64,000 nucleotides of DNA from Simmondsia chinensis. Lineage: Eukaryota; Streptophyta; Magnoliopsida; Caryophyllales; Simmondsiaceae. Every line of letters begins with the position of its first letter. Position 1 is the stretch's first letter. The stretch spans positions 20,911,750 to 20,975,749 of the forward strand of contig JAGTTD010000001.1 in assembly GCA_018398585.1 (NCBI GenBank). The letters run 5' to 3'. The notes below the pieces were generated by a model. That model was not told the origin of the DNA. It saw only the letters and a program-made list of their open reading frames with translations, and did no database searches. The translations under genes and the position numbers were made by a program. Of this stretch, positions 58,301 to 64,000 are shown in pieces.

Positions 58301-59438
58301 GATGAGGATCTAGGGGGTTTGGGCTGCATATTGCTATTGTTGATGAGCTGCGGTTATGTTGCTGCTATGTTAATAGTTAGCTTAACAAATGTAGTAGTTA
58401 GTTCTTCCTCTACATACTTTAGTATAAATGTAATAAGCTGCAGTAAGCTTGTAGCGTGTTGCTTATCTTTGGCGCCTAAGGTTCATTTGTTAGTTAGTTA
58501 GATATGTTAGTTGGTTTAGATATTTTGTGTGTTGAGTCGGTTGCTATCAAGGTCTAAGTTCAATGTATTAGCTTGCCTTGTATTTGCCTATAAGTAGTGT
58601 TGATCAAGTGTATTTGCATGACAATTTGTTCATTGTCCAGGTTCAGTGCACTTGTGCGTGTGATTTGGTGATTGTTTGGGGTTGTATTTGCAATCAGATG
58701 AGCTGAAGTGAATTCTATTAAGCTGAATCATATTTGAGCTGAATTATATGCACAAAATCAATGTAAGGTCAAGAATATTTAAAGGGGGGAGTATTGTTAT
58801 GATCGTAATGAGTCGTAAGGGGTAATCTAGTAGTATATGGCTAATAAGATCATGTAAGGTCAAGTCGGTTGGGTTGGGAGTATTGTCCTAATGCAATGTA
58901 CTTGTCTTAACTCATTGTTAGTATATGATTCAAATTGAACTTGAATCATAATAGTTAACTTTGTATACATTTGTTATATTTTGAACTACCTTTTGTGTTT
59001 GGTTTTCTTTTTATTGCATCTGTTGAAGGTCTCATGGTATTCTTGGACATTAATGTGAAGGGAGGGGAGTTAGGGTTGGTAGTAGCAGTTTTTGGTCGAT
59101 GAAGTGTCAATGATGGCAATTGCATTGGCGGTTGAGGTGACAAAGTGTTGTGGGGTTGGTAGTAAACACTTGGGGCCCTCATATTTTATGTGGTGCATAC
59201 ATTTGTCGATGACAATTGAATTTTGTATGATGTTATGTTTTGCCTTGGTGGATAATAGTGTTTTTTAAATTGGGTTTTGTGTTGGACTGTACTGGTGAAT
59301 ATTATCTTGTTGTCAATGTAAAGACGGAATGTATCATTTACTAAATGTTTCTATTAACTTTGTGCTCATGGCTTAATGTTTTTTCATGGCAAGTAGATGA
59401 CGATGATGAAGGTGATGATGAAGATGATGTTTTCTGAC
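55332..59438 (+). pseudogene. CACTA second gene (En/Spm plant transposase family, PF03004-like)
   Basis: Exons that keep frame are 55332-55979 (TAG at 55761), 56052-56326, 56395-56601, 56690-56782, 56879-56995 and 57073 to about 57470. A possible acidic last exon lies at 59397-59438 (DDDDEGDDEDDVF). Key text is KKYEIPPQGRKWVLYSVNSA, HTAGRKSFARISYGL, QQVNPDKQPPSRAEMSILTR, KDDGGSTISKIGEVQ and GRLHLYGRGV. These follow the family pattern. In relatives this protein binds the subterminal repeats. A 28-bp tandem duplication in exon 2 (56261-56316) creates a stop, and a retroelement lies between exon 6 and the end. Confidence 0.8.
57475..58953 (+). mobile_element. Non-autonomous LTR element inside the CACTA second gene
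   Basis: A left LTR fragment ends TTGAATCATAACA at 57691, followed by ATAGGTATCAGAGCC. The interior (57707-58780) has no coding potential. AAAGGGGGGAGTAT precedes a short 3' LTR (58795-58953) starting TGTTATGATCG and ending TTGAATCATAATA. The two LTRs share only their last 28 or so bases, so one or both are internally deleted. The left boundary is approximate. Confidence 0.65.
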
Positions 59439-59760
59439 TATTATATAGTTAACATAAAAAATTAGGTCGTTAGTACTTTTGTAAGTAACAATGGAGTATG
59501 TTAGGCTATTTTGAAAATAGGTGTTGGACTTAATGTTGGACTACGTGTCATATTTTGTAAGTAACTATGTGTCATATTTTGTGTTATGCTATTTTGTAAG
59601 TAACAATGGAGTGTGTTTGGCTTTGTGTTGGACTTGATGGATGTTATTTTGTTGACAATTGGTACGTAGTAATTTTGTTGTTAATGAATGAAGTTGGATA
59701 TTTCTTATTTGGAAACAGGTGTACTGTACCATGAATTTTATTGCAATGCAGGATTATAAA
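58954..59760. other. CACTA interior, 3' part
   Basis: AT-rich sequence around the possible last exon; no other feature. Confidence 0.4.
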
Positions 59761-60333
59761 CGTATATCGAACCATTCTTATAGGTAATAAATATTGCAAT
59801 AGGTTTCCCAAATCGTTAGCTATTTGCATAGAAACTGTTGCTATAGAGGATAGAACCGTTGTAACAGATTTCTCAAATTGTTGTTTTAATAGTAAAAAAG
59901 CCGTTGCCATAGGGGAAAAAAAATGTTGGAAAAGGTATCTACAACCGCTATTGTCGATGAGAAAACCATTGCAATAAATAAAACTAACCATAACAATTGT
60001 TGCAATTATAGAAAAAATCGCTACAATAGGTACCTAAAAACTGATGTTATTTCATAAAAAACCGTTGCTATAGGCATTTCTATTAAAAAAAAAAAACCGT
60101 TGCCTTAAATAAATATAACCGTTGTCATATGTAAGTCAAAAAACCATTGCTATTGATAGCTATACTATAACGGTTCGTAATCCGTTGCTATTATCCTGAA
60201 AACTGTTGCCATAGGCTACGACAACGATGGCGTATTAAACGGTTCAAAAACCATTGTTGTATACCTAAAACAACGGTTTTCAGTCTACAGTAACAGTTTT
60301 GAACCGTTGCTGTATCCCTATTATGTAGTAGTG
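59761..60333. repeat. Right subterminal and terminal repeats of CACTA
   Basis: AACCGTTGC and variants (AAACCGTTGCCATA, AACCATTGC, CAACGGTTTTC) are packed along about 550 bp up to the terminus TGTAGTAGTG. Confidence 0.88.
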
Positions 60334-60924
60334 GTTTTTGTATTATGAATTGTTCGAGAAGGGCAAGTCGAAAACTATGGTGATAGAGGTGAGAAAAATT
60401 ACGATAGTAATTGAGGTTATTTTTGCTCACAGATATATAATGGATGGGTTAATTGTCGTAATAATAATAATAAAATTATTTGGGAAATCCTTGAGTGAAT
60501 ATATTTAATTCTAAAGTGTCGTAAAACTTATTTAGTGCAATTAAGTTTTATTAAATGGTAGTCAATTATTATCACGAGATGTTAATTAGATTTGGCCTAT
60601 TTGGAACTAGAGTTAGATTGTCCCTGAGGTTCCTCCGCAAGCCTCAACTTAAGCACTGATTTAAGAATAAATTCATGGGATGAATTATTTGTTCATGAGA
60701 TGAATAAATTAATTTTACTAAATATAATTCATGAGATGAATTATTTATTTATAAGATGAATAAATTAATTTTCACTAAATAATATTCATAAGATGAATTT
60801 TACACATTTGGGAATTAAACAAAAAGAAAAAAGAAAAAAACTCACAGGGGTAGTAATCTGTGTGAACGTGGCTTGCCCAACGCGCGCTGGGCAGGGCAAC
60901 CAGGCAATTCGGGGCAACCAAGCT

Positions 60925-61090
60925 CAGCCAATCAGAGACCAACACGTGGCACACATTGACAGGGCAATTCATGCGAGCTAAAATGCTGTGTTCATCTATG
61001 TTTTAAATCAAAATGTTGCGTCTTATTTAACAGCTGCACGTAGATGGGCCAATCATCAACAGACACGTGGCGCTTGTTTTGTTTATAAAT
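60925..61090 (+). promoter_or_regulatory. LTR promoter with duplicated CCAAT plus G-box module and TATA
   Basis: GCCAATCAGAGACCAACACG then TGGC (CACGTG at 60943-60948), and GGCCAATCATCAACAGACAC then GTGGC (CACGTG at 61064-61069), are two copies of the same module. TTATAAATAA follows at 61083. G-box or ABRE sites bind bZIP and bHLH factors in plants. Confidence 0.6.
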
Positions 61091-61106
61091 AAACCTGCAT
61101 GTTTTT

Positions 61107-61941
61107 GAGTCGGTTCCCAAACTAATGCTGAAAAATAAAAAAATAAAAAAAATAATGCTAAAAAATAAATATTTACCAATCTACTGTTGAACCGCGTTTT
61201 ATAAACGCGGTTATACTAAACCGCGTTCAATAAACGCGGTTATATGCAAAAATAACCGCATCAAGCAAAAAAAATTTTAGAAGGCATGAACCGCATTTAG
61301 AAGACGCGGTTTACTATCACATAAAACGCGTTTAGTAAACGCGGTTATAATGCTTTATGAATTAAACAACATAAATAACAAACTAATAGATATATATAAA
61401 TAACGAACTACTAAATAAAAAATAATATAAATAAAACATAAATAAATGTTCAAAAAAATGAAACATAAATAAATATTACCATGATATATTTCACTGCTAC
61501 TAGCTGCTAACCGAGCCTCGTGCTCCTTTTTCATTTTGCATGTCAATACATTATGACATTTTCTCTTACAGAATTCACGTGTGACCCTTCGTGTATAGTC
61601 ATTTCATCCATTTCATTTTGAATTCGTTTCGAGCGTGGGCGTCCTTGACTTCAAGACTTATCTTGTACAATGATATGAACCGCGTCTTGAAGACGCGGTT
61701 TAGTCACATATGAACCGCGTCTTTAAGACGCGTTTTATCTTCGAATGAACCGCTAACGCGGTTTATGTTCATATGAAACGCGTCTTTAAGACGCGTTTTA
61801 TAACTGGAAAAAATTAATTCAGTTTTTTCTGGAGTGAACCGCGTTTTCTAAACGCGGTTCAATAGTAGATTGGTAATTATTTATTTTTTGGCATTATTTT
61901 TTTATTTTTTTATTTTTCAGCATTATTTTGGGAACCGACTC
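61107..61941. mobile_element. Mutator-like non-autonomous element with palindrome arrays
   Basis: CATGTTTTT flanks it exactly at 61098-61106 and 61942-61950, the 9-bp duplication of Mutator-like elements. The termini start GAGTCGGTTCCCAAA and stay inverted for about 95 bp. Inside, about nine short hairpin-capable units of AACCGCGTTT...AAACGCGGTT type lie in two clusters (61190-61345 and 61678-61860). No coding capacity. Confidence 0.9.
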
Positions 61942-62514
61942 CATGTTTTTAGCTGTAAGTTTTTTTTTTTGATTTTTTAAAATTGGTTTTTAGTTTTGAA
62001 ACCTAGTTTTCACCCATAACGAAAAACCTGAAATTGTTTTAGGGTTCTCTAAATTAATGTTTAGCATAATTTTTTGAAAAAATTATTTTTCTTAAAGATT
62101 AAAAGACAAAGTTTTGTTCCGAATTTTTTTCTAAATTAAATATTTTGGGAGCCGATACTATGGTGCTAATAGAGGTCATTATGAAGAAGATCTTGAGGTG
62201 TCAAGAAGTTTCTTCTTCCAATTTCAGAGCTAAAAATTTAGAGTTCAAATTTGTACTTCAAGTATGTCTAAGTTAAGTATTTGATATTTAATTTTTTCTT
62301 TCTTTTATTTTGTTTATTCTATGTACCATGTTTATACATTTTATTTGATACTTTTATTGTTATATTATGAGCCTATTAGAGTAAGATCTAGGTCTAATAA
62401 AATAGTTTAATTAGATCAAGGCATTAGATTTAAAAAATAAGACTTTTAAATTGGATTTCCACTTTGCCCGCTCTAATCGTCTAGGGAAAATTTTTTGAAA
62501 TACATTTCCAAAAA

Positions 62515-62528
62515 TTGGTATCAGAGCC
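62515..62528 (+). other. Primer-binding site of the right-edge retrotransposon
   Basis: TTGGTATCAGAGCC follows the degenerate LTR end. Confidence 0.8.
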
Positions 62529-64000
62529 AACTTTGAATACGTTCATAATTGACATTAAAACATCATGTTTGACAAAATTAGGGTATGTAGAATTACAAAA
62601 AGTATGAAATTACGAATTTTATTAAAGGAAAAAGACTATCCTTGATATGTTATTAAAAGAGTTTAATAACAAGATTGAATATTCGTTAAAGTTTTAAATT
62701 GCTTAAAATTTTTGATGATTCATGAGTCAATCAAGAAGCATAAGTCTAAATCGGATCTAATTAGATTAGATATTCAAAGAGTTGAACTTTAGATTACTAG
62801 TCTAATGTAATTAGATTATGAATCTAGATATGAAATATTCAATTGTTGAATATTTTATGATAATCCAAAGCAAAGAAAACTGATTGTGTTATTAAAGAGT
62901 TTAATAATGAGATTATTGTTCATCAAATTTAAATTGTTTAAATTAGGATGAATTATAATTAAAGTAGTGAGTGTATATTTCTAAATAATCTAATAAGATT
63001 ATATATTCAAATAGTTGAATAATTTAGATATATACAATGTCACATAGAATGTCTAATTGGATTATAATTATTCAAATAGTTGAATAATTTGGACCAGCTT
63101 CTCAGGTTGGGGGTCCTTGGAAACAGCCTCTCTTCAGGGTAGCCCCCTGAAGGTGGAAGACTACGTACACCTACCTCCCCAGACCCTGCTTTTGCGGGAG
63201 CCCTACAGGCACTAGGTTTGTTGTAGTTGTTGTACAATGTCACATAGAATATCTAATTGGATTAGATATTTGATTTACGATCTAATAAGATTAAGATTGG
63301 ATTTAAATTATTTATATATTTAAACAATAAAATAAATTTAAAAAAATAAATATATAAATTGGAGCGGGCCCAGCTCAGGGTGCTGGGCATGCCCCTCTTT
63401 AAAGTAAAAAAAAAATTTATTTTTGTATTTTATTATTTAAATAATTTAATAAATAAATAATTATTTAGGATGATCCTAATTAAGATTATGTGATAATCTT
63501 TTCTAAAAGATTTTATAAAAATCTTTAATTGCTCTAACCTTTAAGCCTTAAGTATTGTTATTCAAATTGTTTAATAATAGGGTACTTATTAAATTTTGTT
63601 CACACATTTAATATTATTTAAAGAGTTAAATATTATGTATAATATAAATAAAGTTAGAAGGCCATCTAAATATGTAACTTGATGAAATATTTGATTTAAT
63701 TGAGTGGGAGAATTTATTCAAATAGATCTAATATGATTAGATAATTCAATAGTTGAATTATTTTAAAAGAAAAATTATCATAATATATCTAATGAGATTA
63801 GATTACATAGGTTGGATAATTAAAGGAACCTAATATGATTAGGACTTTATTTAATTGTAAAATAAATTTAGAATGAAATTCTAACATTGATTATGAGGTA
63901 ACCAAATTTAAAAGAAAGATCTGCCATTGTAAATTTCAAGTGGGAGCGAGGATCAGGAGTTGATTCCTTACAGTCTCTATTGCCACTCTAATAGTATAGT
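62529..64000. other. Retrotransposon interior, AT-rich, no gag yet
   Basis: Loosely repeated words such as AATCTAATNAGATTAGAT and TATTCAAATAGTTGAATAAT recur every 60-100 bp. No open frame over 60 codons except one made by the RTE tail. Confidence 0.55.
63065..63232 (+). repeat. RTE-tail SINE-like copy with flanking repeat
   Basis: GGTTGGGGGTCCTTGGAAAC, CTACGTACACCTACC, TTGCGGGAGCCCTACAGGC and a TTGTTG tail match the family. The flanks 63033-63064 and 63233-63264 are a 32-bp direct repeat with one mismatch. That is long for a target duplication, and the first 26 bases of the insert may be host sequence. Confidence 0.7.

Larger units (their letters stand above)
44890..60333. mobile_element. 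CACTA (En/Spm) transposon, complete ends, 15,444 bp
   Basis: Left end CACTACTACAAAACAGG and right end (ATTATGTAGTAGTG) are inverted copies beginning CACTACTACA. The 3-bp duplication GTT flanks both ends (44887-44889 and 60334-60336). Subterminal regions are filled with GCAACGGTT or AACCGTTGC motifs. The interior holds a TNP2-like transposase and a second En/Spm-type gene, plus nested LTR and RTE elements and a minisatellite. The transposase is broken, so the copy is immobile by itself. Confidence 0.95.
44157..62512 (+). repeat. Left LTR, split by two insertions
   Basis: LTR pieces are 44157-44889, 60337-61097 and 61951-62512 (with target duplications at the joints). The end is approximate because the terminal bases are mutated from the TTTCCAACA expected from the inverted start. 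Confidence 0.72.
44157..64000 (+). mobile_element. LTR retrotransposon, left LTR plus start of interior; runs off the window
   Basis: An LTR begins TGTTGGAAAAGGTG at 44157 and ends near 62512 (TTTCCAAAA), followed by ATTGGTATCAGAGCC. Removing the nested CACTA and Mutator-like elements leaves about 2.0 kb of LTR. The interior (62513-64000) is AT-rich with no gag frame yet visible; the rest lies beyond the right edge. Confidence 0.75.

Noticed and set aside
60775..60981. Open frames of 62-65 residues on both strands
   Set aside because: They overlap the LTR promoter region and have no homology.
61190..61860. CRISPR-like array of repeated palindromes
   Set aside because: Plant nuclear context; units are irregular, lack equal spacers and lie inside a bounded Mutator-like element.

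Overview
The window reads as nuclear DNA of a flowering plant, most likely a eudicot. The evidence is AT-rich spacers, GT-AG introns, LTR retrotransposons primed by initiator-Met tRNA (TGGTATCAGAGC), plant-type CACTA, PIF/Harbinger, hAT and Mutator-like elements, RTE and L1 LINEs, and a plant DAD1 gene. All calls come from reading sequence and the supplied translations; no database search was run.

Host genes are sparse. The clear one is DAD1, a subunit of the ER oligosaccharyltransferase, on the minus strand. Its four exons (38683-38552, 29194-29107, 29028-28985, 25706-25623) encode 115 residues, and transposons have stretched the gene to 13 kb. A second good candidate is a two-exon plus-strand gene (22229-22373 and 23231-23487) for a 133-residue protein with one N-terminal membrane segment and no family I can name. 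A third is a 34-residue hydrophobic microprotein at 10816-10920. Weak exon-like pieces lie at 6967-7013 and 8729-8793.

Layout. 24-4686: an LTR element with a perfect 5-bp target duplication. It carries fragments resembling the molybdenum-cofactor gene CNX1, arginine methyltransferase PRMT3 and a PPR gene, and is itself invaded by an old LTR that holds an RTE-type insert. 5159-6245: about five copies of a 218-bp tandem repeat. 7.5-9.7 kb: DNA-transposon remnants. 11287-14227: a Copia element lacking its polymerase. 14756-15473: a hAT-type element. 15.5-16.9 kb: a decayed Copia tail. 18540-21663: one LTR inserted inside another of the same family. 25784-28003: a three-LTR array in DAD1 intron 3. 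29.3-38.2 kb (DAD1 intron 1): an L1 remnant split by a hAT element, a Gypsy remnant, and a short non-autonomous LTR element. 40.2-42.8 kb: a decayed PIF/Harbinger element. From 44157 to the right edge: a retrotransposon with an LTR of about 2 kb. That LTR contains a complete 15.4-kb CACTA element (44890-60333) and an 835-bp Mutator-like element (61107-61941).

The CACTA element encodes a TNP2-like transposase, broken by frameshifts, stops and a 2.3-kb RTE LINE with a 15-bp target duplication, plus a better-preserved multi-exon En/Spm-type second gene. Nesting is at least three deep here. The most unusual features are the multi-gene capture in the first LTR element, two unrelated elements whose LTRs contain a duplicated primer-binding site, the palindrome-filled Mutator-like element, and the transposon-inflated DAD1.
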